Under the pieces are notes generated by a model. That model was not told the origin of the DNA. It did not search any database and saw only the letters and a list, made by a program, of their open reading frames with translations. Of a stretch of DNA of 64,000 nt, positions 8,968-18,816 are shown one piece after another. Source of the DNA: Phocoenobacter atlanticus subsp. cyclopteri (GTDB lineage: Bacteria; Pseudomonadota; Gammaproteobacteria; Enterobacterales; Pasteurellaceae); assembly GCF_018343795.1 (NCBI RefSeq), contig NZ_CP074346.1, positions 1,116,001 to 1,180,000 on the forward strand. Reading direction: 5' to 3'. The position numbers and the translations under genes are program-made. How positions within the stretch are numbered: the stretch's first letter is position 1; each line of letters begins with the position of its first letter.

Positions 8968-10239
8968 CTAGTTAATCAAACTATTTAAGATTTTTTGTGT
9001 ATCTTTCACTTTCTGTTCAATATCAACATTACTTGCCGCAGATTCTGTTAACGCATTGATTAAGACAGTTCTAATATCCCCACCCCAAGAAGTAATAATA
9101 GTAGGAACAGTAACTTTTGATCCATCAACCTCTGCAATCGCAGTACCTAATAAGCGTGTTGTTGGTTCAGAAGATGCGGCTGCTAAGCTTGAAAAATCAA
9201 TATTTTTACTTGCCACTGCAGAACCAACTTTTTCAAAAATAATTTTTTGAACTTTATCTGAAGTCATATATTTTAAAAATTCTAATGCTAAGGCTTTACC
9301 TTTTTCTGATAGTTGATTAGAGATAGTAATACCGCCACCTGGAGAAGAAATAGCGACTTTTCCAGGGTAAAGTGCTGGCTGTAAGGCTTTATTTTTTTGT
9401 AACTCACTGGCAGCCCATACTCCATTAAAAAATACGGCAGATTTATTATTAACAAAATCCGCTGTATAAATATTTGCATTTCCTCCTGCATTATTAGAAC
9501 CATTCGCTTGAACCTCACGCATTGTTACTCTTAATGCATTTTCAAACGCTTTTGATTCAATCCCTTCTTTGGTTAATGGCTTAGTTAATAATCCACGCCC
9601 TTCTTCAGATAATCCAAGTACTGCATTAAAAATACGAATCGCTGGTTCTCCCGCTCCAAATCCATACACGCCATCAAGTTGACGCACTTTAGACATCGCC
9701 ACACCAAAATCATTATAATCTTTCCAGGTATCAGGCAACGAGGCACCCGCTTTCTTGAAAATATCTGTGTTATACCACAATCCTAAAGAAACTAACTGAT
9801 CGTGTACTGAATAGATTTTTCCATTTTTATTATTTTGAATATAGTTAATCCCAATATTCTTTTGTAAGTTATTTTTATCAATAAAAGGCTTCATATCCAA
9901 CACTAAATTTTGAGATATTGCCGCCAATGACACATCGTGCCCAGCTAAATCAATAATTGCGGGGAACTCGCCATTCGCCACCTTATTATTCATCACATCT
10001 TTAATGTTACCATTTACTGAAATTGGTTTAAATTCAATGGTTTCATTATTATGTGTTTTTGCAAAATCATCATAAAGATCACGCATAACTTTAGATGGGG
10101 CATAAACAGACTCCTCATGGAAAAATGCGTGATAAAACTCAACAACTTCCTTATTATTTTTAACTTCCGCATTTGGATCACACGCAGCTAAACCAAGTAA
10201 AGTGACTGGCAACACTAACTTTTTCATAAATTTTTTCAT
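8968..10239 (-). CDS. Sugar ABC transporter substrate-binding lipoprotein, UgpB/MalE type
   Basis: Periplasmic binding component of the CUT1 importer. From the chosen ATG it is 423 residues and starts with a lipoprotein signal (MKKFMKKLVLPVTLLGLAAC), so the mature protein is expected to be anchored at a cysteine about 20 residues in. Binding-protein features include VEFYHAF at the start of the fold, LGLWYNTDIFKKAG and PDTWKDYNDF in the middle and the AALEFLKYMTS-like region (ALALEFLKYMTSDK) towards the end. The start at 10239 is preferred over one 30 bases upstream because GGAG sits 8 bases ahead. It lies between the ATPase gene and the permeases; the ligand is unknown. Confidence 0.88.
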   Translation of the reverse strand: MKKFMKKLVLPVTLLGLAACDPNAEVKNNKEVVEFYHAFFHEESVYAPSKVMRDLYDDFAKTHNNETIEFKPISVNGNIKDVMNNKVANGEFPAIIDLAGHDVSLAAISQNLVLDMKPFIDKNNLQKNIGINYIQNNKNGKIYSVHDQLVSLGLWYNTDIFKKAGASLPDTWKDYNDFGVAMSKVRQLDGVYGFGAGEPAIRIFNAVLGLSEEGRGLLTKPLTKEGIESKAFENALRVTMREVQANGSNNAGGNANIYTADFVNNKSAVFFNGVWAASELQKNKALQPALYPGKVAISSPGGGITISNQLSEKGKALALEFLKYMTSDKVQKIIFEKVGSAVASKNIDFSSLAAASSEPTTRLLGTAIAEVDGSKVTVPTIITSWGGDIRTVLINALTESAASNVDIEQKVKDTQKILNSLIN

Positions 10240-10306
10240 TTGAAAGACTCCATAGATGAATAAATACAATTATATACGCTACTTAATAGCTCAATAATCT
10301 TTAATA

Positions 10307-11398
10307 CTACAAACTCACATTCTGCTCAGTTTCCTTATCAAAAATATGACATTTTGCAGTATTAAAAATAAACTCACAGCATCCTGCACGACGCAAATTT
10401 TTCTCGCCATCTACATTCATTCGACAAATCCATTGTGTTGTTCCGATATTAAAGTAGATGTATTCCTCATTTCCCATTTGTTCCACAACGGTAATATCAC
10501 CTTCAATACCACCACTTTCAACAGCCTCGATAGCCTCAGGACGAATACCAAATACCACACTCTTACCAATATAATCTTTCACTTTTTGAGCTTTACTAGC
10601 CTACATTTCAATCAATGTTTCTTCAATTTTGACATAAACCTTATTCTCTTTTTCTACTAACATAGCGTCCATTAAATTCATTGTTGGAGAACCAATAAAC
10701 CCAGCAACAAACACATTTTTTGGTCTATGATATAAATTGAGTGGCGTATCAACTTGCATAATTTCCCCAAATTTTAAAACAGTGATACGATCCCCCATCG
10801 TCATAGCTTCCACTTGATCATGTGTTACATAAATCATTGTATTCTTCAATTCTTTATGCAGTTGAGCAATTCGAATACGCATTGAAACACGTAATTTTGC
10901 GTCAAGATTAGAGAGCGGCTCATCAAATAAAAAAACTTTTGGCTTACGAACAATCGCACGCCCTAAAGCCACACGCTGACGCTGTCCACCAGACATCTCC
11001 TTTGGCTTTCTATCTAATAAATCAGTAATTTCTAATTTTTCAGCGGCCTCTCGTACTCGGTGCTCAATCTCATCTTTAGGAATATTTCGCAATTTTAACG
11101 CCAAAGCCATATTGTCATAGACGGTCATATGTGGGTAAAGAGCATAACTTTGAAATACCATTGCAATTTCACGATCTTTTGGTGCAACATCATTAACCAA
11201 ACGATCGCCGATATAGATCTCTCCACCTGTTGCCTCTTCAATGCCAGCAATCATTCGTAACGTTGTTGATTTTGCACAGCCTGATGGACCAACCAAAACC
11301 ATAAATTCACCATCTCTAATATCTAAATCAATGCCGTGAACAGCCTTAAAGCCATTTGGATATTGCTTTTCTACCCCTCTCAAGCGTACACCTGCCAT
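10307..11398 (-). pseudogene. Sugar ABC transporter ATPase (MsmK/UgpC/MalK type) with in-frame amber stop
   Basis: Cytoplasmic ATPase of the importer. Read from the ATG at 11398 (GAGGGGG ribosome site) it shows Walker [11 protein letters not shown] (about 37-46), Q-loop [11 protein letters not shown], signature [14 protein letters not shown], Walker [14 protein letters not shown] and the switch histidine in YVTHDQ. At 10601 a TAG interrupts the frame after LIEM; the same frame continues with a normal TOBE-type C-terminal domain (VVFGIRPEAIEAV onward) to 10307. The nucleotide-binding domain is complete before the stop, so a shortened protein without most of the regulatory domain could still be made. 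Confidence 0.88.
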
Positions 11399-11503
11399 TG
11401 TATCCCCCTCACTACTATATGTTATTACCAAACACAAAATGTTATTTACTAACAAAAAGAATAACAAAAAAAAAACACTTTGTTGATGTAAAATGTTAAT
11501 ATT

Positions 11504-11519
11504 TGTGATATGAATCACA
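11504..11519 (-). promoter_or_regulatory. CRP site upstream of the sugar cassette
   Basis: Perfect TGTGA-N6-TCACA, 106 bases upstream of the ATPase start and the only gene start it faces on that side. It predicts cAMP-CRP control of the cassette. In the rest of the 300-base gap up to the ISAs1 end (11703) I see only AT-rich sequence and no regulator gene. Confidence 0.8.
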
Positions 11520-11702
11520 AAAATAAACTAAAAATTCGTTTTTTTAATTTTTCGAAATTATTATTTCATATTGGCGGTCAGAATCATTATTCTCAACATT
11601 GAAACTAAGTCCAAAAATAGACGACAATCAAATTAAGATCACTAATGCAGAATAAAGATCAATATTTAGATCCTAGATAAGTGAAAAGGAGCATAACAGA
11701 TT

Positions 11703-12910
11703 CAGGGCAACCGCGTACTTTGTCTATAAATTAATCACACACACCAAAAATAAGCTCAGACCTCATTTCATCAGACCAGCCAGCTGATTTCAGCTTGCTT
11801 TTCATACTATTTTTAGCTGGATGTAGTCGTGCTAAATTAAGCCCTAAACGCCTAATTATTGCCATATTTTCAACGCCATCCCCCAAATAAATCGTACTAT
11901 CATCTTCTTTAAAAACAACATCAAGTACCCAATGCGCTTTATTTTCAACTTCCCAATGACCCCTAATATATTTCGCAAAGTCTTCGCAAGGAACATCTAA
12001 GCTACTGATATAAAATACTTTTTCTTCACTTTTCTTGCCATTGTCTTCTCTTATCCTATGAACTTGAATAAGGCTTTTAATTCCTGTCCAACCTTGAGAT
12101 TCCAAAAGCCAATCACTTATTGGTAATTTTGAATAATACCGTTGATCTATTCGACTTCTTTCACAGTTAACTTCTTGAAATTTATCTATTTTTATTGATT
12201 TTTCTCGCACTACTTTATGAAAATAACTTTCTATTTCATTTCTAAATTTCTTATGATTATTTTTCAATGGCATCACATAATCGCTCTTCTTTTCTATGAT
12301 TTTCTTCGCTATTTTCTTTTGCGTATTCATCGCATCTACCGTAATGACGGCTTGATTTAGCTCTAAAATATCTATCATTTCTAGAATGCTTTCATTCTCA
12401 TTTTTCTTACCTTTGGACTTATTTTGAGCTAAAATTAATCCTCTTGAACAGCTCCAAGCCGTAATACTATGTAGGGCATTATGAGGCTCTAAATGTGAAC
12501 TGTTTTTTAATGTTTTACCATCTATTGCAATACACTCTTTGCCTTGTGATTTTCGTATCTCATTGATAAAATTAATAAAAATATAATTTAATTTCTCAGG
12601 ATTTATCCGTCTTACAATACGAGCAATCGTATCATCAACAGGAATACCATTTTCAAAATCTCGGTATTTTCGTAACCATTTTATATTCAATTTACCAAAC
12701 TGATGAATTTCACTCCATCCTTCTGCACCTGATATTACCGCACTTACGAAAAGAAAAATAACATCTAAGAAGTCATGTTTTCTGTTTATATCTTTGCGAG
12801 GGTCTTCCAAATCTTTAAAAGCTGATAATATATTCATTTTTACACCTATTTGTTATTGAATAATAGGTGCTATTAGATCATATTTTTAAGAAAAGTGCGA
12901 TCTTGCCCTG
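11703..12910 (-). mobile_element. ISAs1-family insertion sequence, apparently complete
   Basis: Ends are inverted repeats: CAGGGCAACCGCGTACTTTG from 11703 and, from the right edge inward, CAGGGCAAGATCGCACTTTT. The intact transposase gene fills the element. The immediate flanks of this single IS are not duplicated; the right flank is instead repeated 9 kb away at 3921. Confidence 0.85.
11731..12837 (-). CDS. ISAs1-family transposase
   Basis: A 368-residue DDE transposase with an uninterrupted frame. Family features: an N-terminal segment FKDLEDPRKDINRKHDFLDVIFL, then IPVDDTIARIVRRI, the catalytic GKECIAIDGKTL region, ITVDAMNTQK for the second aspartate, and the C-terminal HWEVENKAHWVLDVVFKEDD containing the glutamate. 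The gene starts 73 bases inside the right terminal repeat. As the only apparently intact transposase in the island, it could mobilise anything bounded by its ends. Confidence 0.93.
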   Translation of the reverse strand: MNILSAFKDLEDPRKDINRKHDFLDVIFLFVSAVISGAEGWSEIHQFGKLNIKWLRKYRDFENGIPVDDTIARIVRRINPEKLNYIFINFINEIRKSQGKECIAIDGKTLKNSSHLEPHNALHSITAWSCSRGLILAQNKSKGKKNENESILEMIDILELNQAVITVDAMNTQKKIAKKIIEKKSDYVMPLKNNHKKFRNEIESYFHKVVREKSIKIDKFQEVNCERSRIDQRYYSKLPISDWLLESQGWTGIKSLIQVHRIREDNGKKSEEKVFYISSLDVPCEDFAKYIRGHWEVENKAHWVLDVVFKEDDSTIYLGDGVENMAIIRRLGLNLARLHPAKNSMKSKLKSAGWSDEMRSELIFGVCD

Positions 12911-12920
12911 CTAGTTAAAA
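12901..12920. repeat. Right ISAs1 terminus plus target duplication
   Basis: The last 10 bases of the IS (TCTTGCCCTG) followed by CTAGTTAAAA, which is repeated exactly at 3921-3930 next to an inverted near-copy of the same terminus. Confidence 0.6.
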
Positions 12921-12967
12921 AATGAACGAACATTCAGAATGTTTAATAAAAGAGAGTTCATAAAATA

Positions 12968-13108
12968 GTGGCTTATTATTATAATGGAGGTGAGAAAGGT
13001 AAAAGTAAATGGAGAATATACTATCGCTTCCATCAACCAGGATTGATGAATAATAGAGATAAGAAAATCTATCCACTCACACAGTGGTATACACTAGGGG
13101 AAGTGTAA
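12968..13108 (+). other. Short orphan reading frame, possible gene remnant
   Basis: Between the right edge of the island and lolE, 46 codons from a GTG run to a TAA; the frame is closed by a stop a little upstream and has no ribosome site. The translation is rich in aromatic and charged residues (KWRIYYRFHQPG, IYPLTQWYTLGEV) and looks more protein-like than the surrounding AT-rich DNA. I do not recognise a family. It may be the 3' remnant of a gene disrupted when the island arrived, or chance. Confidence 0.25.
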
Positions 13109-13161
13109 ACCATATGTATGTTGTACAAGAGGGGGATAAATTTTTAAAGGTGCTAATTCTC

Positions 13162-14412
13162 TCAATGCCCACTTAACACTTTAGCAGGTTCTAATTTTGA
13201 TGCTCTGATTGCAGGATACAAACTGGCAACTAAACTTAATATCACCGTTGCTAATAACACCCATACAATATCTAACCAGTGTAATTCACTCGGTAAAAAA
13301 TTCACGAAATAAATCCCATCTGAAAGTAATTTTATTCCAATAAAACTTTCTAAACTTTTAATAATAGCGGTAAGATTAAGGGAAATAATTACACCTAAAA
13401 TAATTCCTGAAATCGCCCCTTTCATTCCTGAAATCAATCCATACCAAAGAAATATTTTTTGAATGAAATAGTTATTTGCACCAAGGGTTCGCTGAATGGC
13501 AATATCCCCTTGTTTATCTTTCACTGCCATTACCAAAGTAGAGATGATATTAAAACACGCCACACCGATTACCAAGACCATTGCAATATACATAATAGTT
13601 CGGATAAGGTGAATATCGTTATACATATACCCAAATTTATCGATCCACGTTTGTAAATAGAGAGCTTGAGGAAATTGCTCCAATTCAGGCATAGTCAGAT
13701 TTTTTACATTAAAAGGTGACTTAACAGAGAGTTCAATTCCTGAATACTGAGAAGTACTATAAGCAAGTAGCTCTTGAGCTTTTTCAATAGGAATTAAAGC
13801 ATAACTATGATCAAGCTGACCATCTAAGCGTAAAATACCAGTCACGGTTAAACTAAAATGTTGTGGTTGAGCAAATTTGTTATCACTTTGGGTTTCTGGC
13901 AATAATAAAGTAATCTCATCACCAGTATTAATACCTAAATCACGAGCAATACCCGCCCCTAAAATTAAGCCACCATTTTGCTTGAAGGTTTGCCATTGTG
14001 ATTGTTCAATAAATTGGTGTAACGCACTGACTTGTTGCTGTTTATCCGCTGAAACCCCTTTTACCTGTACAATTTTTAATTTTGAACCATTTTCAATCAA
14101 TGCGGTAAAACTGATAAAAGGGGCTGAAACGGTCACATTTGGATTATTTTTTACCAAATTTTCTAATTCTTCTCCCTTTTCAATCGGCTGTAATTGCCCA
14201 TTTTGATAAGATAATAATTCAGCGTGAGGAACCACAGAAAGCACTCGCTGATTGAGTTCTCGTTCAAACCCATTCATTGCACTTAATCCAATAATCAACA
14301 CCGCAACGCCAAGTGCAATTCCAATACTAGAAAATAATGAAATAAGAGAAACAAGACGATTTTTTTGTTTGGTTGCTTGGTATCGCCAACTAATAAAAAA
14401 AGGCGTATTCAT
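13162..14412 (-). CDS. lolE: Lipoprotein-release ABC transporter permease LolE
   Basis: Inner-membrane subunit of the LolCDE machine that extracts outer-membrane lipoproteins and hands them to LolA. The N-terminus [18 protein letters not shown] and the SIGIALGVAVLIIGLSAMNGFERELNQRVLSVVPH stretch around the first membrane helix closely resemble E. coli LolE. A large periplasmic domain (about 50-270) and three C-terminal helices follow; length is 416 residues. The ATG at 14412 overlaps the lolD stop by one base and is preferred over an in-frame start 36 bases upstream inside lolD. No lolC adjoins; in Haemophilus lolC is also separate. Confidence 0.9.
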   Translation of the reverse strand: MNTPFFISWRYQATKQKNRLVSLISLFSSIGIALGVAVLIIGLSAMNGFERELNQRVLSVVPHAELLSYQNGQLQPIEKGEELENLVKNNPNVTVSAPFISFTALIENGSKLKIVQVKGVSADKQQQVSALHQFIEQSQWQTFKQNGGLILGAGIARDLGINTGDEITLLLPETQSDNKFAQPQHFSLTVTGILRLDGQLDHSYALIPIEKAQELLAYSTSQYSGIELSVKSPFNVKNLTMPELEQFPQALYLQTWIDKFGYMYNDIHLIRTIMYIAMVLVIGVACFNIISTLVMAVKDKQGDIAIQRTLGANNYFIQKIFLWYGLISGMKGAISGIILGVIISLNLTAIIKSLESFIGIKLLSDGIYFVNFLPSELHWLDIVWVLLATVILSLVASLYPAIRASKLEPAKVLSGH

Positions 14413-15095
14413 TATAATTCCTCTTTCAACACGCCATCTTGCATACAAAGTTTGCGAGAAAATTGACTGGCAAGATTTAAGTCGTGAGTAACCAATAAAA
14501 ACGCAATATTCTGCTCTTCATTGAGTTGTTTAATCAACTCAAAAATACTTTCTGTTGTTTTGCGATCTAAATTCCCTGTCGGTTCATCAGCTAGTACTAA
14601 AGCAGGTTCATTTACTAACGCCCTCGCTATTGCAACACGCTGACGCTCTCCTCCTGAAAGAGCAGACGGACGATGACTTAAACGATGAGCCAGCCCTACT
14701 GCTTGTAGCATCTTTTCTGCACGATCTTTTGCTTCCGTTTTATTTTTTTTACCAATTAACATTGGCATCATTACATTTTCAATCGCACTAAAATCTGCCA
14801 TTAAATGATGAAACTGATACACAAATCCAAGGTATTGATTACGTAAGCGAGCCAATTTATTACTGTTTAGTTTTTGTAGTAATTCCTCTTTAATAAATAC
14901 TTTACCACTACTTGGTTGATCTAATCCGCCGAGTGTGTGTAATAAAGTACTTTTCCCTGAGCCGGAACTTCCAACAATCGCCACAAGTTCTCCCTCATTC
15001 ATTGAAAAAGAGATATTATTTAACACCTGTGTTTTTTGTTCGCCTTCTTGATAAAATTTGCTGATATTTTCACAGTGAAGTAATTGAGTTGTCAT
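14412..15095 (-). CDS. lolD: Lipoprotein-release ABC transporter ATPase LolD
   Basis: ATPase that powers lipoprotein release at the inner membrane. At 227 residues it has Walker [12 protein letters not shown]-loop [16 protein letters not shown], signature [14 protein letters not shown], Walker [13 protein letters not shown] and switch histidine LLVTHD, plus the MacB/LolD-type phrase [10 protein letters not shown]. Its stop overlaps the lolE start, so the two are translationally coupled. Confidence 0.95.
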   Translation of the reverse strand: MTTQLLHCENISKFYQEGEQKTQVLNNISFSMNEGELVAIVGSSGSGKSTLLHTLGGLDQPSSGKVFIKEELLQKLNSNKLARLRNQYLGFVYQFHHLMADFSAIENVMMPMLIGKKNKTEAKDRAEKMLQAVGLAHRLSHRPSALSGGERQRVAIARALVNEPALVLADEPTGNLDRKTTESIFELIKQLNEEQNIAFLLVTHDLNLASQFSRKLCMQDGVLKEEL

Positions 15096-15257
15096 TTTAA
15101 AATCTAGTTAATAAAACATTACTGCTATTTTGCGGAATTTTGAGCAAAATTACAAATAAAATCAGCCACTTTCTCTCAACTTTCAAAAAATATCTACCCT
15201 TCTTAAAAATAAGGTATAACACTCTAATAATTATTCCTAACTTGCATAATTTAATAA

Positions 15258-15290
15258 AAAAATAGGCGTACTTTCATACGCCTATTCTAT
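15258..15290 (-). terminator. Terminator after valS
   Basis: Perfect 10-base arms (AATAGGCGTA at 15261 and TACGCCTATT ending at 15286) with a 6-base loop; on the minus strand a run of T follows. It sits 15 bases past the valS stop. Confidence 0.85.
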
Positions 15291-15300
15291 TTTTACTTAA

Positions 15301-18111
15301 TTACAGAGCTTCAATTTCTTTATATTGAATTTGTAATTTTTCTAAGCCGGTTTGGTAATCTGCCATTTTGGCTTTTTCTTTTTCAATAACCTGAGCTGGA
15401 GCTTTGGCAACGAAGGCTTCATTACCAAGTTTTTTCTCAATACGACTAATTTCGTTATGATATTTCTCGATCTCTTTGTTTAAGCGAGCAAGCTCTGCAT
15501 CTTTATTGATGAAATCTGCCATTGGCACTAACACTTCGGTATTACCCACTAATTTTGCGACGCTAAGCGGTGCTTTTTCATCAGCATTTAGCAAATTCAC
15601 TTCATCAAGTTTAGCAATCGCTTTTAATAGCACTTCATTTTCAGCTAACATTAAGCGATCATTTTCAGTCGCATTTCTAAATAATAAGGTTAATGCTTTG
15701 CTTGGTGCAATGTTACTTTCTGCACGGATATTACGCACTGCCGTTACCATATCTTTCAACCAGTTCATTGATTTTTCAGCATCAAGATCCGTTAATTCAG
15801 ATTCCACTTGTGGGAATGGTTGTAACATAATAGTGTCAGCTTCAATGTCCGCAAACCCTTTCACTTTTTGCCAAATTTCTTCGGTAATAAATGGCATCAT
15901 TGGGTGTGATAAACGTAATAATTTTTCTAAAACGTTAATCAAAGTATAACTTGCACCACGAATTTGAGCTTGTGTGCCGTTTGCAAAAACAGGCTTGGTT
16001 AATTCTAAATACCAGTCGCAGAATTGGTTCCAAGTAAACTCGTAAATTGCCGTTGCACATAAGTCAAAACGGAACTGTTTTAAGCTGTTTCTAAATGTTT
16101 CAACGGTACGGTTAAATTCAGATTCGATCCAACGATCAGCGACTGAATATTCGATCTCGCCTTCACTTAAATCTAATTTTTCATTGGTTAATACAAAACG
16201 GCTCGCATTCCATAATTTGTTACAGAAATTACGGTAACCTTCAAGACGTTTCATATCCCAGTTAATATCCCGTCCATTAGTTGCTAATACTGAAAGTGTA
16301 AAGCGTAATGCATCTGTACCGTGAGCGGCAATTCCATTTTCAAATTGCTTACGAGTTGATTTCTCAATTTTCGCTGCCATTTGTGGTTGCATCATATTGC
16401 CAGTACGTTTTTCAACAAGGGCTTCCAAATCAATCCCGTCAATCATATCCAATGGATCAAGTACATTCCCCTTAGATTTTGACATTTTTTGACCATTTTC
16501 ATCACGAATTAAACCTGTTACATACACCGTTTTGAATGGTACTTGTGGTTTGCCATTTTCATCTTTCATAAAGTGCAACGTCATCATAATCATACGTGCA
16601 ACCCAGAAGAAAATAATATCAAAACCAGTGATCAATACGTCCGTTGAGTGGAACATTTTTAACTCAGGTGTTTGTTTTGGCCAGCCTAAGGTTGAGAATG
16701 TCCAAAGAGCTGATGAAAACCAAGTATCAAGCACGTCATCATCTTGACGTAATGCGATATTGTCGCTGATATTGTGTTTTTGACGTACTTCTGCTTCATC
16801 ACGACCCACATAAACATTACCTTGTTCATCATACCACGCTGGAATACGGTGTCCCCACCATAATTGGCGAGAGATACACCAGTCTTGTAAATCACGCATC
16901 CACGAGAAATACAAGTTTTCATACTGTTTTGGCACGAATTGAATATCGCCATTTTCTACCGCTTCAATCGCAGGTTTGGCTAATTCTTGTACCGCAACAT
17001 ACCATTGATCCGTTAAATAAGGTTCAATAACTGTTCCACTACGGTCACCATAAGGACGCACTAAAACGTGATCTTCAATTTTTTCTAAAAATCCTTCCGC
17101 TTCTAAGTCTGCAATAATAGCTTTACGAGCTTCAAAGCGATCCATTCCACGATAACGCTCAGGTGCATTATCGTTCATAGATGCATCATCATTAAATAAA
17201 TTGATAACTTCAATATTGTGACGTTGCCCTACTTGATAGTCATTAAAATCATGTGCAGGTGTGATTTTTACACAACCTGTACCAAATTCAGGATCAGGAT
17301 AAGGATCAGTAACAACAGGAATAATACGATCAGTCATTGGTACGTGAACCATTTGTCCAATGATATCTCTGTAACGCTCATCATCAGGATGAACAGCTAA
17401 AAAACCATCAGCTAAAATTGTTTCAGGGCGAGTGGTTGCAATATGCATATAACCACCGCCAAATGTAACGCTCTTATCAACAAAAGGATAACGAACGTGA
17501 TACATTTTACCTTTTTCTTCTTTGTTTTCTACTTCAAGATCAGAAATAGCTGTTTTTAATACAGGATCCCAGTTTACAAGGCGTTTACCACGATAAATCA
17601 GTCCTTCTTCGTGCAAGCGAACAAAAACTTCTTTTACCGCTTCTGATAAACCATCGTCCATTGTAAAACGCTCACGCTCCCAGTCTACCGAGTTGCCTAA
17701 ACGTTTCATTTGTCCAGAAATTGTGCCACCTGATTGAGCTTTCCATTCCCAAATTTTATCAATAAAGGCATCACGCCCATAATCATAGCGAGTTTTGTTT
17801 TCTTCAGCTGCGATCTTACGCTCAACCACCATTTGTGTTGCAATACCTGCGTGGTCAGTCCCTGCTTGCCAAAGGGTATTATTGCCTTCCATACGATTAA
17901 AACGGATCAAGGTATCCATTAAGGTTTGTTGGAATGCGTGTCCCATATGTAAGCTACCTGTTACATTTGGCGGTGGGATTGCGATTGAAAAACTTGGGTT
18001 ATTTTCCGTCATCGTCGGTTTAAAATAACCACTTTCTTCCCAGTGTTTATAAAGTGCTTGTTCTACTGCGCTGGCATTAAAACGATCTGCCATTTCAAAT
18101 TTTTGTGTCAT
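15301..18111 (-). CDS. valS: Valyl-tRNA synthetase
   Basis: Class I synthetase that charges tRNA-Val. At 936 residues it is close to the E. coli enzyme (951). Visible motifs: the HIGH-type signature in [15 protein letters not shown] (HMGH at 55-58), the editing-domain [11 protein letters not shown] region, the KMSKS loop in [10 protein letters not shown] (about 540-550) and the C-terminal coiled coil rich in K and E that contacts tRNA. An alternative start at the internal MADRFN six residues in cannot be excluded. holC is normally directly upstream; here a two-gene kinase module lies in between. Confidence 0.97.
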   Translation of the reverse strand: MTQKFEMADRFNASAVEQALYKHWEESGYFKPTMTENNPSFSIAIPPPNVTGSLHMGHAFQQTLMDTLIRFNRMEGNNTLWQAGTDHAGIATQMVVERKIAAEENKTRYDYGRDAFIDKIWEWKAQSGGTISGQMKRLGNSVDWERERFTMDDGLSEAVKEVFVRLHEEGLIYRGKRLVNWDPVLKTAISDLEVENKEEKGKMYHVRYPFVDKSVTFGGGYMHIATTRPETILADGFLAVHPDDERYRDIIGQMVHVPMTDRIIPVVTDPYPDPEFGTGCVKITPAHDFNDYQVGQRHNIEVINLFNDDASMNDNAPERYRGMDRFEARKAIIADLEAEGFLEKIEDHVLVRPYGDRSGTVIEPYLTDQWYVAVQELAKPAIEAVENGDIQFVPKQYENLYFSWMRDLQDWCISRQLWWGHRIPAWYDEQGNVYVGRDEAEVRQKHNISDNIALRQDDDVLDTWFSSALWTFSTLGWPKQTPELKMFHSTDVLITGFDIIFFWVARMIMMTLHFMKDENGKPQVPFKTVYVTGLIRDENGQKMSKSKGNVLDPLDMIDGIDLEALVEKRTGNMMQPQMAAKIEKSTRKQFENGIAAHGTDALRFTLSVLATNGRDINWDMKRLEGYRNFCNKLWNASRFVLTNEKLDLSEGEIEYSVADRWIESEFNRTVETFRNSLKQFRFDLCATAIYEFTWNQFCDWYLELTKPVFANGTQAQIRGASYTLINVLEKLLRLSHPMMPFITEEIWQKVKGFADIEADTIMLQPFPQVESELTDLDAEKSMNWLKDMVTAVRNIRAESNIAPSKALTLLFRNATENDRLMLAENEVLLKAIAKLDEVNLLNADEKAPLSVAKLVGNTEVLVPMADFINKDAELARLNKEIEKYHNEISRIEKKLGNEAFVAKAPAQVIEKEKAKMADYQTGLEKLQIQYKEIEAL

Positions 18112-18137
18112 TGTGGTTTCTCTGTTTTCTGTTTTGA

Positions 18138-18214
18138 TTTTTTAGACAGGGCATGCCCTGTCTCTACATGGTTTAGTGATAATTTTGTAAATTTTTATAA
18201 AAATGTAACCGCTT
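18138..18214. repeat. 77-bp direct repeat, copy A (valS side)
   Basis: Matches 18990-19066 with about four mismatches over 76-77 bases. It contains a perfect 20-base palindrome (18144-18163) and ends in an uptake-signal-like stretch (TTTTTATAAAAATGTAACCGCTT). The two copies bracket the zeta-like module. Confidence 0.9.
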
Positions 18215-18219
18215 GTTAT

Positions 18220-18816
18220 TTAATCTAAATTTAATCCTTTTACTAACAGGATTTTTAGTAAATTCTGACACCAAGTTGGAATAATGTCAGATAGCTGAAT
18301 AATTGTATTGTCTGAAATATAAAAAATAACTTTCGGTAATTCTTGTGAATTATCATAAATAAAAATTTCATCACATAATGAAATAACCTTTATCAAATTA
18401 TCATTGCTTATGTCATAACGATTTTTTATTATTTCTTCATCAATAAAATGACCACCTAATTGTACCCTTGCTTTAACTCGTTCAATGTTAATGAAATAAT
18501 TATTTACACCTACATAATTCAATTTAACATTAAATCCTTCATTTTTTGCTTTTTCTATTCGCTTAATAATGGACTTTCCTGAAAGAGTAGATTCCATTGA
18601 AAATGGAATTTTCTCTTTTATTGCAAAATTAAATAATTGTATTGCTTTTCTACCTGCTTCCAAATCTGCAAGACGTGGATTATCTGGGTTAATACGTTGA
18701 GCAATATGATCAGAGTCAATTACAATCTGTACGGGATCTTGATTAAAATCTCGTAAAGTTGATTTTCCAGCACCATTTGTACCACAATAGAAAATTGCAC
18801 TAATATTATTTTGCAT
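18220..18816 (-). CDS. Zeta-toxin-like P-loop kinase
   Basis: A 198-residue P-loop protein: Walker A in CGTNGAGKST (11-20), then the IVIDSDHIAQRINPDNP segment with a candidate catalytic aspartate, then FSMESTLSG and a VKARVQLGGHFIDEEIIKNRY stretch with the basic residues of the lid. This is the zeta-toxin/COG4185 fold; characterised members phosphorylate UDP-N-acetylglucosamine or act as other small-molecule kinases. The gene overlaps the 3' end of a small upstream ORF by 11 bases, an arrangement typical of toxin-antitoxin pairs. It sits between valS and holC inside two near-identical repeats. Toxicity is inferred, not shown. Confidence 0.75.
   Translation of the reverse strand: MQNNISAIFYCGTNGAGKSTLRDFNQDPVQIVIDSDHIAQRINPDNPRLADLEAGRKAIQLFNFAIKEKIPFSMESTLSGKSIIKRIEKAKNEGFNVKLNYVGVNNYFINIERVKARVQLGGHFIDEEIIKNRYDISNDNLIKVISLCDEIFIYDNSQELPKVIFYISDNTIIQLSDIIPTWCQNLLKILLVKGLNLD

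Larger units (their letters stand above)
3921..12920. mobile_element. Candidate composite transposon carrying a sugar-uptake/glycosidase cassette
   Basis: The 10-mer CTAGTTAAAA occurs at 3921-3930 and again at 12911-12920. The right copy directly abuts the outer end of a complete ISAs1-family element (terminus CAGGGCAAGA, read inward). The left copy directly abuts AAGGGCAAGA, matching that terminus at 9 of 10 positions. ISAs1-family elements make 8-10-bp target duplications. The right-hand IS has no duplication of its own (its inner flank at 11693-11702 is unrelated), which is expected if the whole 9-kb unit moved as one. The left ISAs1 copy would have been mostly replaced by the IS256-family element. 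Between lie the glycosidase and ABC genes. The architecture is inference from short matches, but they line up at the exact base. Confidence 0.55.

Noticed and set aside
10346-10660. 104-codon plus-strand frame antisense to the ATPase gene
   Set aside because: Antisense shadow spanning the amber codon, rich in N, T and F with no start context.
15476-15949. 157-codon plus-strand frame antisense to valS
   Set aside because: Antisense shadow of a conserved synthetase; rich in S and N as expected from reversed codons.
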